A stretch of 32,376 bases of DNA from Paracoccaceae bacterium. Lineage in GTDB: Bacteria > Pseudomonadota > Alphaproteobacteria > Rhodobacterales > Rhodobacteraceae. A model generated the notes under the pieces. That model did no database searches. It had not been told where the DNA came from and saw only the letters and a program-made list of their open reading frames with translations. The stretch covers positions 1 through 32,376 of the forward strand of contig JAJFIC010000100.1 of assembly GCA_021775315.1 (NCBI GenBank). Direction: 5' to 3'. The position numbers and the translations under genes are program-made. The first letter of the stretch is position 1; each line of letters begins with the position of its first letter. Positions 1 to 8,704 of the stretch are shown here, one piece after another.

Positions 1-612
1 TCGATTCTAAAGAGAGCGGGCAAGTTGCTTGATGCGGCGGGTTGGAAAGTTGTGAACGGCGTGCGCGAAAACGCTAAGGGCGAAAAGCTGGAAATTGAGA
101 TTCTAAATGACAGTGCTTCGTTTGAACGCATCATGAACCCCTATATCGAAAACCTGAAACGCCTTGGTGTTGATGCGGTTCTGCGCAATGTCGATGCAGC
201 GCAACAGACAGAGCGCGAAAAGAGCTTTGAATTTGATATCGTCGTGCGCCGCTATGTGATGAGCCTGACCCCGGGACTGGAATTACGCGGGATGTTCACT
301 GGCGCCACGGCAAACCTTAAGGGCTCAAACAACATCGCGGGGGTGGACAACCCAGCGATTGATGCGCTGGTTGATGTGATCGAACAGGCAGAGTCGCGCG
401 AGGACCTCAACACCGCCGTCAAAGCGCTGGACCGCGCCTTGCGCAGCCTGCACATCTGGGTGCCGCAATGGCATAATTCGTTTCACAACATCGCTTATCT
501 GGATGTTTTCGGACGTCCAGAAACCCTGCCGCCTTTTTCGATGGGCGAGATTGATTTCTGGTGGTATGACGAGGAAAAAGCAGCGCGGCTGAAAGCCGCC
601 GGAGCATTATAA
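1..612 (+). CDS. yejA: Peptide ABC transporter substrate-binding protein, C-terminal part (YejA-like)
   Basis: This is the last 203 residues of a periplasmic family-5 solute-binding protein. The frame is open from the first base of the window, so the true start lies upstream. In sequence it follows the C-terminal part of Escherichia coli YejA: a stretch around an AGW-K-NG segment, then NLKRLGVDA and, near the end, a VPQWHNSF segment. Such proteins capture oligopeptides in the periplasm and hand them to the YejBE permease. The gene is followed after 22 bases by yejB on the same strand, which supports an operon. The family assignment is strong. The natural substrate (oligopeptides, microcin C-like peptides) cannot be read from sequence. 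Confidence 0.9.
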   Translation, partial: SILKRAGKLLDAAGWKVVNGVRENAKGEKLEIEILNDSASFERIMNPYIENLKRLGVDAVLRNVDAAQQTEREKSFEFDIVVRRYVMSLTPGLELRGMFTGATANLKGSNNIAGVDNPAIDALVDVIEQAESREDLNTAVKALDRALRSLHIWVPQWHNSFHNIAYLDVFGRPETLPPFSMGEIDFWWYDEEKAARLKAAGAL

Positions 613-634
613 GAAAAAGGGGCGAACCCCAGAT

Positions 635-1711
635 ATGGGCGCGTATATCATCCGTCGTATTCTGCTGATGATCCCGACATTGTTTGGGATCATGGTGGTC
701 AACTTTGCGCTGGTGCAGTTTGTTCCGGGTGGCCCGATTGAACAAATCCTCAGCCAGTTGGACGAGGCCAGTTCGGCCACGGACAGGATTGCGGGCGGCG
801 GCGGTGAGGTCGGCGGCGGTGCCAACAGCGAATATCAGGGGGCCAAGGGCCTGCCCGAGGATTTCATCAAAGATCTGGAAAAGCAATTCGGCTTTGATAA
901 GCCACCGCTTGAGCGGTTCCTTTTGATGATGACAAACTATTTGCGATTTGATTTCGGTGAAAGCTATTTCCGCTCAATCAGCGTCATTGATCTGGTCAAG
1001 GAAAAGATGCCGGTGTCGATCACGCTGGGGCTGTGGTCGACCTTGCTGGCCTATCTGATTTCAATTCCTCTTGGCATCCGCAAGGCCGTTTCTGACGGGT
1101 CGCGGTTTGATACCGGCACCTCGGTTGCGATTATTATCGCCTATGCCATCCCCAGTTTTCTGTTTGCGATCCTGCTATTGGTGCTGTTCGCCGGTGGCTC
1201 TTATTACAAGCTTTTCCCGCTCAGGGGGCTGACCTCGGAAAACTTTGCGGACCTTGGCACGCTGGCGCAGATCAAGGATTACCTGTGGCATATTTCGCTG
1301 CCCGTACTGGCGGTGACAATCGGGTCGTTTGCCACGCTGACTTTGCTGACGAAAAATTCGTTTCTGGATGAAATCAAGAAGCAATATGTGGTCACTGCAC
1401 GGGCCAAGGGGCTGTCGGAAAATCAGGTGTTTTACGGCCATGTTTTCCGCAACGCGATGTTGATCGTGGTCGCTGGATTTCCGAGTGCCTTCATCGGTGT
1501 TTTTTTTGGCTCCAGCCTGATTATCGAGGTGGTGTTTTCGCTCGACGGATTGGGCCGGTTAGCGTTCGAGGCGGCGGTAAACCGGGACTACCCGGTTCTG
1601 TTTGGCACGCTTTATGTGTTCGGCATTCTGGGGCTGGTGGTGCATCTGATCACCGATCTGACCTATACACTGGTTGATCCGCGCATTGATTTTGAAAGCC
1701 GTGAAACATGA
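635..1711 (+). CDS. yejB: Oligopeptide ABC transporter permease YejB
   Basis: This is an inner-membrane permease of 358 residues, close to the usual YejB length. It starts MGAYIIRR and has the first membrane helix at about residues 9-30. A glycine-rich periplasmic segment at about 52-68 precedes the typical core with five further helices. The cytoplasmic EAA loop that docks on the ATPase is visible as [10 protein letters not shown] followed by HVFRNAM at about residues 250-275. The C-terminus reads [10 protein letters not shown], as in E. coli YejB. With YejE it forms the membrane channel for peptide import. The start is ATG and its stop overlaps the yejE start by four bases (ATGA), which suggests translational coupling. 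Confidence 0.95.
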   Translation: MGAYIIRRILLMIPTLFGIMVVNFALVQFVPGGPIEQILSQLDEASSATDRIAGGGGEVGGGANSEYQGAKGLPEDFIKDLEKQFGFDKPPLERFLLMMTNYLRFDFGESYFRSISVIDLVKEKMPVSITLGLWSTLLAYLISIPLGIRKAVSDGSRFDTGTSVAIIIAYAIPSFLFAILLLVLFAGGSYYKLFPLRGLTSENFADLGTLAQIKDYLWHISLPVLAVTIGSFATLTLLTKNSFLDEIKKQYVVTARAKGLSENQVFYGHVFRNAMLIVVAGFPSAFIGVFFGSSLIIEVVFSLDGLGRLAFEAAVNRDYPVLFGTLYVFGILGLVVHLITDLTYTLVDPRIDFESRET

Positions 1712-2823
1712 GGGTTTTTAAAGAAGGGTCCTTGGGCCAGCGCCGCTGGCAGAACTTTACGGCAAACCGGCGGGCACTCTGGTCGCTATGGATTTTCCTG
1801 GCCCTGTTCCTGACCTGCCTGTTTGCTGAACTTGTGGCCAATGACAAACCCCTGATGGCATCCTATCGTGGTGATCTATTTTTTCCGGCTTTCCGATTTT
1901 ACGCCGAAACTGATTTTGGTGGCGAGTTCGAGACAGAGGCCGAATACCCCGCCCCGGAAGTCCTGTGCCTGATCAAGCTCGGCGGCCCTGAGGCCTGTCT
2001 TGACGATCCTGATGCCGCACTGATCGACGCTGAAGATGGCGAAATCGACGGCGTGCCGGTTCACAAGGGCTGGGTTTTGTGGCCGCCGGTGCCTTATAGT
2101 TTCAACACCATCAATTACGACGTCCAGCCCGCGCCGGGCGCACCGGATGCCAAGCATTGGCTGGGCACGGATGATCAAACCCGCGACGTGCTGGCGCGCA
2201 TCATTTATGGGTTTCGGATTTCAACTTTGTTTGCGCTTGCGGTTGTCGTAACCTCGTCCATTGTCGGCATCGCTGCGGGCGGGGCCATGGGCTATTACGG
2301 CGGCTGGGTCGATCTGTTGTTTCAGCGACTGACTGAGATTTGGTCCAATATCCCCAGCCTTTATGTCATCATTATCGCCTCGGCCCTGTTTTCCATGACC
2401 TTTTGGCTGCTGATGGCGCTGATTGTGGCGTTCAGTTGGATGTCACTGGTGGGTGTGGTTCGGGCCGAGTTCCTGCGGGCGCGCAATTTTGAATATGTGC
2501 GGGCTGCGCGCGCGCTTGGCGTTGGTGACTGGACGATCATGTTTCGTCATGTGCTGCCAAATGCGATGGTGGCCACCCTGACCTTTCTGCCGTTCATCAT
2601 CACCGGCAGCATCAACACCCTGACCGGGCTTGATTTTCTGGGGTTTGGATTGCCGCCAAGCTATCCGTCATTGGGTGAACTGGCCCTGCAAGCAAAAAAC
2701 AACCTGCAAGCGCCGTGGCTGGCCTTTGCCGCCTTCACCACATTTGCCGTAATGCTATCGCTGCTGGTGTTCGTATTTGAAGGGGTCCGAGACGCGTTTG
2801 ACCCCAGAAAGACATTCAAATGA
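1708..2823 (+). CDS. yejE: Oligopeptide ABC transporter permease YejE
   Basis: This is the second permease of the Yej importer, 371 residues. One membrane helix lies near residues 24-44. A large soluble periplasmic segment follows (about 45-160, rich in Asp and Glu). The binding-protein-dependent permease domain follows at about 165-365, with the EAA loop [13 protein letters not shown] and HVLPNAM. It pairs with YejB and is powered by YejF. The start ATG overlaps the yejB stop, and its own stop overlaps the yejF start (ATGA), so the three genes look like one tightly coupled transcript. It is somewhat longer than the E. coli protein, and the extra length lies in the periplasmic part. Confidence 0.95.
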   Translation: MRVFKEGSLGQRRWQNFTANRRALWSLWIFLALFLTCLFAELVANDKPLMASYRGDLFFPAFRFYAETDFGGEFETEAEYPAPEVLCLIKLGGPEACLDDPDAALIDAEDGEIDGVPVHKGWVLWPPVPYSFNTINYDVQPAPGAPDAKHWLGTDDQTRDVLARIIYGFRISTLFALAVVVTSSIVGIAAGGAMGYYGGWVDLLFQRLTEIWSNIPSLYVIIIASALFSMTFWLLMALIVAFSWMSLVGVVRAEFLRARNFEYVRAARALGVGDWTIMFRHVLPNAMVATLTFLPFIITGSINTLTGLDFLGFGLPPSYPSLGELALQAKNNLQAPWLAFAAFTTFAVMLSLLVFVFEGVRDAFDPRKTFK

Positions 2824-4409
2824 GCGAACGCATTCTGGATGTCCGAAACCTGTCGGTGACCTTTGGCGATAACCCACCTGCGGTCAACGCGGTGTCGTTT
2901 GACATAAAGGCCGGGGAAACCGTGGCGCTGGTCGGTGAAAGCGGCTCGGGCAAATCGGTCACGGCTTTGTCCACGGTCGGCCTGCTGCCCGACAGCGCCC
3001 GGATCACAGGTTCCGCCAACTACCGTGGCACGGAAATGATCGGGGCGGATAAACCGACGCTTCGACGAGTGCGCGGCAACGATATCAGTTTCATTTTCCA
3101 GGAACCGATGACCTCGCTCAATCCGTTGCATACGATGGAAAAACAGATCGGCGAAAGCATCGCGCTGCATCAGGGTCTGGTCGGTGCCGCCGCGCGCGCG
3201 CGTATTCTGGAACTGCTGAACAAGGTTGGCATTCGCGACCCTGAAAGCCGTCTGAACAATTACCCGCACCAGTTTTCCGGCGGCCAACGCCAGCGCATTA
3301 TGATCGCCATGGCACTGGCCAACGGCCCCGATTTGCTGATCGCGGATGAACCGACCACGGCTGTTGATGTCACCATTCAGGCGCAAATCCTTGATCTGTT
3401 GGCAGACCTGCAAAAAACCGAGGGCATGGGGCTGTTATTTATCACCCATGATCTGGCGATTGTGCGCAAAATCGCAGACCGGGTTTTTGTCATGCAGGCC
3501 GGGCAGATCGTCGAAAGCGGCGAAACCCGCGACATTTTCAAAAACCCACAGCATCCTTATACGCAAAAGCTGCTGGCAGCCGAGCCAAGTGGCAGGCCAG
3601 ACCCGGTGCCACAAAACGCCAAAGAGGTCGTGCGGACCGAAGAAATGCGCGTCTGGTTCCCGATCAAACGCGGCGTGATGCGCAAAGTTGTTGGCCATAT
3701 CAAGGCGGTGAACGATGCCACGTTTGATATCCGCGAAAGCGAAACCTTGGGCATTGTTGGCGAAAGTGGCTCGGGCAAGACCACGTTGGCGTTGGGGGTG
3801 ATGCGGTTGCTGTCCTCCCAAGGGCGGATCGTTTTTCTTGGGAGTGACGTGCAGTCGTTGAAATCCCGGCAATTGCGGCCGCTGCGCAAAGACATGCAGA
3901 TGGTTTTTCAGGACCCTTACGGCTCACTTTCGCCGCGCCTGACCATTGAACAGATCGTGGCCGAAGGGCTGGACGTGCAAGGATTAGAGCCGGGGCAGGA
4001 CAAACGCCAGATGGTCGCCGATATCCTGACCGAAACCGGCTTGTCGCCCGACATGATGAGCCGCTATCCGCACGAATTTTCCGGCGGTCAACGCCAGCGC
4101 ATCGCTATTGCCCGGGCCATGATCCTGCGGCCCAGGCTTGTTATTCTCGACGAGCCAACGTCGGCATTGGATATGACGGTGCAGGTGCAGATCGTCGATC
4201 TGTTGCGGGATTTACAGAAAAAACACAAGCTGGCCTATCTGTTCATCAGCCACGATCTGAAAGTCGTGCGGGCGCTTAGCCACAAAGTGCTGGTGATGAA
4301 ACAAGGTGATATCGTCGAACAGGGCGCCGGTGATGCGGTGTTTGACAACCCGCAAACAGAATATACCAAAACCCTGATGCGCGCGGCCTTTGATTTGGCG
4401 GCTGGGTGA
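2820..4409 (+). CDS. yejF: Oligopeptide ABC transporter ATP-binding protein YejF (two fused ATPase domains)
   Basis: This is a 529-residue protein with two complete ABC ATPase domains, the normal form of YejF. The first domain (about 1-255) has Walker A GESGSGKS, signature FSGGQRQRI and Walker [11 protein letters not shown]. The second (about 270-525) has [18 protein letters not shown] and [10 protein letters not shown]. Each domain has the H-loop histidine (ITHDL and ISHDL). The short C-terminal extension of each domain carries the oligopeptide-transporter pattern NPQHPYT or its NPQTEYT variant. It hydrolyses ATP on the cytoplasmic face to drive uptake through YejBE. It is the last gene of the operon. 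The following convergent gap holds a three-hairpin repeat that may end the transcript. Confidence 0.96.
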   Translation: MSERILDVRNLSVTFGDNPPAVNAVSFDIKAGETVALVGESGSGKSVTALSTVGLLPDSARITGSANYRGTEMIGADKPTLRRVRGNDISFIFQEPMTSLNPLHTMEKQIGESIALHQGLVGAAARARILELLNKVGIRDPESRLNNYPHQFSGGQRQRIMIAMALANGPDLLIADEPTTAVDVTIQAQILDLLADLQKTEGMGLLFITHDLAIVRKIADRVFVMQAGQIVESGETRDIFKNPQHPYTQKLLAAEPSGRPDPVPQNAKEVVRTEEMRVWFPIKRGVMRKVVGHIKAVNDATFDIRESETLGIVGESGSGKTTLALGVMRLLSSQGRIVFLGSDVQSLKSRQLRPLRKDMQMVFQDPYGSLSPRLTIEQIVAEGLDVQGLEPGQDKRQMVADILTETGLSPDMMSRYPHEFSGGQRQRIAIARAMILRPRLVILDEPTSALDMTVQVQIVDLLRDLQKKHKLAYLFISHDLKVVRALSHKVLVMKQGDIVEQGAGDAVFDNPQTEYTKTLMRAAFDLAAG

Positions 4410-4462
4410 CCTCATGCAAATGCCGCCCCGATTTCACGCCGCCACTTGCCCATCAGCGTTCC

Positions 4463-4535
4463 CAAAATACTCCCCGCGCGGCGCGCGTAATCGCCCCGAA
4501 GGGGCTAAAAGGAATGGCCCAACGGGCCTCCTTTA
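4463..4535. repeat. Three-hairpin intergenic element, copy A
   Basis: This element lies between the convergent yejF and nitrilase-family genes. It begins with the head CAAAATACTCC and then has three short hairpins: CGCGC-GGC-GCGCG (4475-4487), GCCCC-GAA-GGGGC (4493-4505) and GGCCC-AAC-GGGCC (4516-4528). The same order of parts recurs at 16910-16979 between another convergent pair. A role as a bidirectional 3' end or terminator element is inferred from position and structure. Confidence 0.75.
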
Positions 4536-4586
4536 GATCAGAACCACTTTTCGGATTGCGAAGTGCGCTGCAATTCCGACGGCACC

Positions 4587-5369
4587 TCACCGATCATATT
4601 GGCGGCGGTCCAACAGATACGGCAATCGGGTTCGCGCGGCATAAACCTCGGCCTTGTTGATGGTCGCGGTCAGCACCCTTTCGGTCGTACCCGCAACGGC
4701 AACTTCTGCGCCATCAGGGCCAATGATCCGGCTGCCGCCAAGATAGGGGTGCCCGTCCTCTTGTCCGGCCCAATTGGCATAGGCCACATAAACGCCATTT
4801 TCCCACGCCCGTGTCGGCACCATTTTGTCAGCCACAAAGGTCCATTGCGCCCCGAGGGCTGTCGGCACGACCAAAATCTCAGCCCCCAACAAAGCCGCCT
4901 GACGCGCAGCTTCGGGGAATTCGATGTCGTAACAAATCAACAACGCAACTTTCCAACCGGCATATTCAAACAGACGCAACTGGTCGCCCGCCGTAAAAAT
5001 ATCGGTCTCAAAGCCGGGCGGAATATGGTTTTTCCGGTGGTGGCCCAACATCTTACCGTCCGAGGTGATGAACGCCGCCGAATTATAAAGTGCGCCCGCC
5101 GAAGCTTCAGCATAGCCATAAACAATCGCAATATCATGCAAAGCGGCGATTTCACCGACCCGGTCAGAATATTCACCCAACACCGCTTCGGCGCGATCAG
5201 GATGGCGCGCAATAGCCCGATAGCCGGTTAAGGAAAGCTCTGGGCAGATCAACAAATCACTGCCCTCGCTTGCAGCGCGGTTTGCGGCCATATCCAGCCA
5301 ATTAAGACGCGAAACCGGGGTTTCATCGCGGGCCGAAGACTGGAAGATTGATAGAGTCAGTTGAGTCAT
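4587..5369 (-). CDS. Carbon-nitrogen hydrolase (nitrilase superfamily, amidase-like)
   Basis: This is a 260-residue single-domain cytoplasmic enzyme of the nitrilase superfamily. The catalytic triad is visible: Glu44 in ICPELSLTGY, Lys113 in HHRKNHIPPG and Cys146 in LLICYDIEFPE. These enzymes hydrolyse amides, nitriles or N-carbamoyl compounds through a cysteine acyl intermediate. The sequence around the triad is most like bacterial R-amidases and related omega-amidase branches, but the substrate cannot be assigned. It starts at an ATG with only a weak ribosome site. It lies 79 bases downstream of hemN on the same strand and may be read through from it. The functional link to haem synthesis, if any, is unknown. 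Confidence 0.9.
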   Translation of the reverse strand: MTQLTLSIFQSSARDETPVSRLNWLDMAANRAASEGSDLLICPELSLTGYRAIARHPDRAEAVLGEYSDRVGEIAALHDIAIVYGYAEASAGALYNSAAFITSDGKMLGHHRKNHIPPGFETDIFTAGDQLRLFEYAGWKVALLICYDIEFPEAARQAALLGAEILVVPTALGAQWTFVADKMVPTRAWENGVYVAYANWAGQEDGHPYLGGSRIIGPDGAEVAVAGTTERVLTATINKAEVYAARTRLPYLLDRRQYDR

Positions 5370-5420
5370 ACGGCACCATAAAGAGCCGCAAAAATCAAAG
5401 TCAAATGCAAACCATCAAGA

Positions 5421-5438
5421 CAGGTTCTTTTTAACCTG
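5421..5438 (-). terminator. Weak hairpin after hemN
   Basis: A six-base-pair inverted repeat, CAGGTT and AACCTG, encloses a six-base loop in the short gap between hemN and the hydrolase gene. On the minus strand no U-run follows the stem, so it is at best an attenuating or mRNA-end structure. Confidence 0.25.
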
Positions 5439-5448
5439 ACCGCGAATA

Positions 5449-6804
5449 TCAGATCGCCAGTGAATGCCCCTTTTCGTCCATGCTGTAGGCATCAAATTCC
5501 CGCGCAATCATCCGCGTCAGCGGTTGACCTTCTGGGGTGATGTGAAGGCTTGTGCCACTAAGGGTCACAAAAGGTGCATATTTTTGCTGAACCCGCATCA
5601 TCTCGGATCTCAGGTCCACCGGGACCGAGGCAAATTCTTTTTCGACCGCCGCCAGATCAACCCGGAAGGTGCACATCACTTCTTCGATGATGCGACCGCG
5701 TAGGCGGTCTTCGAGTGTGAATTCATGGCCACGCGCAGCGGAACATTTACCATCCCGCACCAGTGCCAGATAGGCCGACGTGGCGCTAGCGTTCTGCACA
5801 TAGCCTTGGCGGAATTTTGAAATGGCGGATGCGCCAATGCCAATCAGCGTATCACAGCCATCGTCCGTATAGCCCTGAAAATTGCGCCGCAGACGACCCT
5901 CGCTGAGGGCGACATCCAGTCCGTCACCGGGGCGCGCAAAATGGTCGATGCCAATGGCGTTATACCCGGCCTTCAAAAACAGTGCGCGCGAGGTGTTGTA
6001 AAGCCCAAGCCGTTCGATTGAGGATGGCAGTTTATCCTCGGGGATCAAAGCCTGGCGTTTGGCCATCCAAGGCACATGCGCATAGCCATAAAGCGCCACG
6101 CGATCAGGTTCAAAGCTTAGCAGTTTTTCGGTGGTGTCGACGATGCTGGCCGTGTCCTGAAACGGCAGGCCAAACAGAATATCGGCGTTCAGGCTGTAAA
6201 TCCCGCGCGCGCGCAGCTTGTTAACCACTTCTCTGGTCAGCTCAAAACTTTGTTCGCGGCCAATTACTTTTTGGATCTCAGGGTCGAAATCCTGAATACC
6301 AATGCTGGAACGGTTCATACCCGCTGCGGCAAAAGCGTCCAATCTGGCGTCATCCACCTCGTTTGGGTCAATTTCGACTGAAAATTCGGCGTCCTTGGCA
6401 AACGGGATAAGATCCGCGATATGCCCGGCGAGTTCCGTGATCTGGTCGGGTGGCAGGATGCTGGGCGATCCACCGCCCCAATGTAGCCGCGATAAAGTCA
6501 CACCTGCGGGCAAAAGCGCCGCCATTTGGCTGAGTTCCTGCTTCAGCGTCCCTATATAAGACACGACAGGATCGTCGTTGCTGACGCCTTGGGTGCGACA
6601 GGCGCAGAACCAGCAAAGGCGTCGGCAAAACGGCACATGGATGTAAAGCGACACCGAATCCCCTTCGGGGACGGCTTGCACCCAGCTTTCAAACTGGCGC
6701 GACTGAACGCCCGTGCTGAAATGCGGTGCTGTCGGATAAGAGGTATAGCGTGGCACTTTGGCGTTGAACAAACCAAGGGCTGCGAGTTGCGTCTGCTGTG
6801 TCAT
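5449..6804 (-). CDS. hemN: Oxygen-independent coproporphyrinogen III dehydrogenase HemN
   Basis: This radical-SAM enzyme of 451 residues decarboxylates coproporphyrinogen III to protoporphyrinogen IX without oxygen, a haem-synthesis step in the cytoplasm. The iron-sulfur motif CX3CX2CXC is visible as Cys60, Cys64, Cys67 and Cys69 after SLYIHVPF. The SAM-binding glycines appear in HWGGGSPS. The N-terminus has the family pattern VPRYTSYPTAPHF. The open frame runs 78 codons further upstream, but that extension crosses the fnrL promoter and start, so I chose the ATG that opens MTQQTQLAALGLF. No ribosome-binding site precedes this ATG. A perfect FNR box is centred about 41.5 bases upstream, which fits induction at low oxygen from a leaderless or nearly leaderless mRNA. 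Confidence 0.95.
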   Translation of the reverse strand: MTQQTQLAALGLFNAKVPRYTSYPTAPHFSTGVQSRQFESWVQAVPEGDSVSLYIHVPFCRRLCWFCACRTQGVSNDDPVVSYIGTLKQELSQMAALLPAGVTLSRLHWGGGSPSILPPDQITELAGHIADLIPFAKDAEFSVEIDPNEVDDARLDAFAAAGMNRSSIGIQDFDPEIQKVIGREQSFELTREVVNKLRARGIYSLNADILFGLPFQDTASIVDTTEKLLSFEPDRVALYGYAHVPWMAKRQALIPEDKLPSSIERLGLYNTSRALFLKAGYNAIGIDHFARPGDGLDVALSEGRLRRNFQGYTDDGCDTLIGIGASAISKFRQGYVQNASATSAYLALVRDGKCSAARGHEFTLEDRLRGRIIEEVMCTFRVDLAAVEKEFASVPVDLRSEMMRVQQKYAPFVTLSGTSLHITPEGQPLTRMIAREFDAYSMDEKGHSLAI

Positions 6805-6807
6805 TAG

Positions 6808-6813
6808 ATTATC
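6808..6813 (-). promoter_or_regulatory. Candidate -10 element of the hemN promoter
   Basis: Read on the minus strand the sequence is GATAAT, five of six matches to TATAAT. It ends only three bases before the hemN ATG. With the FNR box centred at 6845.5, class II FNR activation places transcription start at or within a few bases of the ATG. Confidence 0.5.
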
Positions 6814-6838
6814 TAAGGGGGATGCTTTCTTGGTCACC

Positions 6839-6852
6839 TTGATCGAGATCAA
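6839..6852. promoter_or_regulatory. FNR box between hemN and fnrL
   Basis: TTGATCGAGATCAA is a perfect match to TTGAT-N4-ATCAA. Its centre at 6845.5 is 41.5 bases upstream of the hemN ATG on the minus strand, the class II activation distance if the mRNA starts at the ATG. On the plus strand it is only about 21 bases before the fnrL ATG, a place that would block rather than help fnrL expression. Both roles are inferred. Confidence 0.9.
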
Positions 6853-6866
6853 ATTTGGACTTGCAA

Positions 6867-7613
6867 ATGTATCAATCGCCAATGAAATCTGAATTAGTTG
6901 ATTGCGGTGATTGCCCGATACGCCACAAGGCCGTGTGTTCGCGTTGCGGACCACCGGAACTGGCCATTCTGGAAAACATGAAATCTTATAAAACTTATGA
7001 GGCCGGGCAGACCATTGTCTGGGCTGGCGATCAGACACAATTCGTCGGCTCTGTTGTCACGGGCGTGGCCGCGTTGACACAAACAATGGAGGACGGCCGA
7101 CGCCAGATGGTCGGTCTGTTGCTGCCAAGCGATTTTGTGGGTCGTCCCGGGCGCGAATTGGCCCCGTTTGACGTTGTTGCGGCGACCGAGGTGACATTGT
7201 GCCGGTTCCGCAAAGCGCCTTTTGAAAAACTTCTTGCCGAAACCCCGTCCGTGGCATCGCGGTTGCTGGAAATGACGCTGGACGAATTGGACGCGGCGCG
7301 GGAATGGATGTTGTTGCTGGGTCGCAAGACCGCGCGGGAAAAAATCGCGAGTTTGCTGGCGATCATCGCCGGGCGCGATTCGTCGCTGCGTTTGGCGTCC
7401 GCCTCGGGGCGGGTGCAGTTTGAATTGCCGCTGTCGCGTGAAGCCATGGCGGATTATCTGGGTCTGACGCTGGAAACTGTCAGCCGTCAGGTTTCTGCGC
7501 TGAAACGCGAAAATATCATTGAACTTCAGGGGAAGCGGCGGATCACTATCCCTGATTTTGCAGTTTTGATGAACGAAACCGGTGATGATACCGACGGCGG
7601 TATGCTGACCTGA
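6867..7613 (+). CDS. fnrL: Crp/Fnr-family oxygen-responsive regulator FnrL
   Basis: This global anaerobic regulator has 248 residues from the chosen ATG. The N-terminal cysteine cluster Cys13, Cys16, Cys24, Cys27 plus the internal cysteine in VTLCRFRK can supply ligands for the oxygen-sensitive 4Fe-4S cluster. A cyclic-nucleotide-type beta barrel occupies about residues 25-150, a dimer helix follows, and a winged HTH lies at about 185-235. The recognition helix reads ETVSRQ, the E--SR pattern that reads TTGAT half-sites. The frame can also open at TTG 6855, but that start overlaps the FNR box. ATG 6882 is another option. The sequence is strongly like Rhodobacter FnrL (MVGLLLPSDFVGRPGRE). Its boxes occur at hemN, uspA/ccoN and ccoG in this window. 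Confidence 0.94.
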   Translation: MYQSPMKSELVDCGDCPIRHKAVCSRCGPPELAILENMKSYKTYEAGQTIVWAGDQTQFVGSVVTGVAALTQTMEDGRRQMVGLLLPSDFVGRPGRELAPFDVVAATEVTLCRFRKAPFEKLLAETPSVASRLLEMTLDELDAAREWMLLLGRKTAREKIASLLAIIAGRDSSLRLASASGRVQFELPLSREAMADYLGLTLETVSRQVSALKRENIIELQGKRRITIPDFAVLMNETGDDTDGGMLT

Positions 7614-7639
7614 TTTGGCGTTTTGTTAAAGCCTAAGCA

Positions 7640-7692
7640 GGGGGCGCTGCCCCCTCGGTGCATGGCACCTCACCCCCGGAGTATTTTTGCAA
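7640..7692. repeat. Two-hairpin intergenic element, copy C
   Basis: This element lies between the convergent fnrL and uspA genes. It contains GGGGGC-GCT-GCCCCC (7640-7654), then GGTGC-ATG-GCACC (7657-7669), then CACCCCCGGAGTATTTTTG. The complement of the window's last 50 bases carries the same order, with stems kept and loops changed. Read from the minus strand it starts with the CAAAAATACTCC head also seen in copies A and B. Probably a bidirectional transcription end. Confidence 0.8.
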
Positions 7693-7756
7693 CGATGAAT
7701 GCAGGGGTCATTTTGGCCGGGGTGTCGGTTTGTCCGCATCCCGGCCGTTTTTGTTG

Positions 7757-8593
7757 TTAGTGCGCCATCAGCACAGGCACGGTTACATGTTCCAGCATGT
7801 CGCGGGTTGCGCCGCCCAGAATGGATTCGCGGAACCGCGAATGGCCGTAAGCCCCCATGATGATCATATCGGCCCCCACATCCGAGGCGTGGCGTTCGAT
7901 CACTTCGGCAACGCGCGGAACGGTGCGGGCAAGGACGGAGACCGAAACATTGGCGCCGTGCCGATCCAACATGCGTGACAGCTCACCACCCGGATCGGCC
8001 CGGTTTTCGTCATGTTGACCGGGGTCGATAATGACGATGTCAACGCTATCGGCTGCTTGAATATAGGTCAGTCCGGCGCGGATCGCGGCCATTGCTTCGG
8101 CGCTTTCGTTCCAGGCGACTACGATTTTCTTGCCCGGTTTGGCCGTTTCATTCGCCGGGCAAACCAGAACCGGGGCGTGACCGACAAACATCGCCGCCTC
8201 AAGCGCCGCTGACGCCTCTTCGCCCGAGCCACCGCCATAGGGTTGTGGCAGCACCACAAGATCATTGAACCTTGCCGCCTGCCCGACCACATTTGCCAGC
8301 CCGCCGATCTGGGCGATCATGGCCTGACAGGACCAGTTGATATCCTGATTATCCAGAATCTGCCCAACTTCGGTTTCCAGCCCACGGGCCTGATCGCGGG
8401 CAGTTTCAATGCTTTCGCTGATCACCAGCGGGGTTGCACCGGCGTAGTAAAGCCCGGCCTGAATATTATCGATCCCAAGGCACAGCACGTTGAGATGCCC
8501 GTCATTGTCTTTCACGATCTGAATCGCCCGATCCATGGCGGCACGGCTTTGTTCGCGGCCGTCCCATATGGTCAGAATGGATTTATAGCTCAT
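7757..8593 (-). CDS. uspA: Universal stress protein, two-domain
   Basis: This is a 278-residue cytoplasmic protein made of two UspA-type alpha/beta domains, about residues 1-145 and 150-278. The second domain ends in a nucleotide-binding-like segment, MGAYGHSRFRESILGGATRDML, followed by VTVPVLMAH. The glycine pattern is close to, but not exactly, the classical G-2X-G-9X-G(S/T). A strong ribosome site, AAAGGAG, precedes the ATG. A universal stress protein between fnrL and the cbb3 genes is a recurring arrangement in Rhodobacterales, and an FNR box 70 bases upstream suggests oxygen control. Its molecular role is unknown. Stress endurance at low oxygen is an inference. Confidence 0.92.
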   Translation of the reverse strand: MSYKSILTIWDGREQSRAAMDRAIQIVKDNDGHLNVLCLGIDNIQAGLYYAGATPLVISESIETARDQARGLETEVGQILDNQDINWSCQAMIAQIGGLANVVGQAARFNDLVVLPQPYGGGSGEEASAALEAAMFVGHAPVLVCPANETAKPGKKIVVAWNESAEAMAAIRAGLTYIQAADSVDIVIIDPGQHDENRADPGGELSRMLDRHGANVSVSVLARTVPRVAEVIERHASDVGADMIIMGAYGHSRFRESILGGATRDMLEHVTVPVLMAH

Positions 8594-8656
8594 GTCCTGT
8601 CTCCTTTACTGGGCTACTTTCGCAACAAGGCTAAAGGTGTTTGGCGGATTTCCTCA

Positions 8657-8670
8657 TTGATTTGGATCAA
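8657..8670. promoter_or_regulatory. FNR box, uspA-proximal
   Basis: TTGATTTGGATCAA fits TTGAT-N4-ATCAA perfectly. It is centred at 8663.5. Class II activation toward uspA would put transcription start near 8622, giving a leader of about 29 bases. Confidence 0.9.
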
Positions 8671-8704
8671 CAGGGACAATATGCGCAGGTTGAATCGCCT
8701 TTTT

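Noticed and set aside
785-850. Glycine-rich stretch in YejB, considered as an insertion or low-complexity expansion
   Set aside because: A comparable Gly-rich periplasmic segment is present at the same place in E. coli YejB, so it is normal for the family.
4406-4660. Plus-strand GTG reading frame of 84 codons overlapping the yejF stop
   Set aside because: It runs through the three-hairpin repeat and the end of the hydrolase gene, and its translation resembles no protein. The GTGA overlap is a coincidence of the yejF stop.
4563-5231. Long plus-strand reading frame opposite the nitrilase-family gene
   Set aside because: It is the antisense shadow of a gene with all three catalytic residues. 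High GC in third positions produces such open frames.
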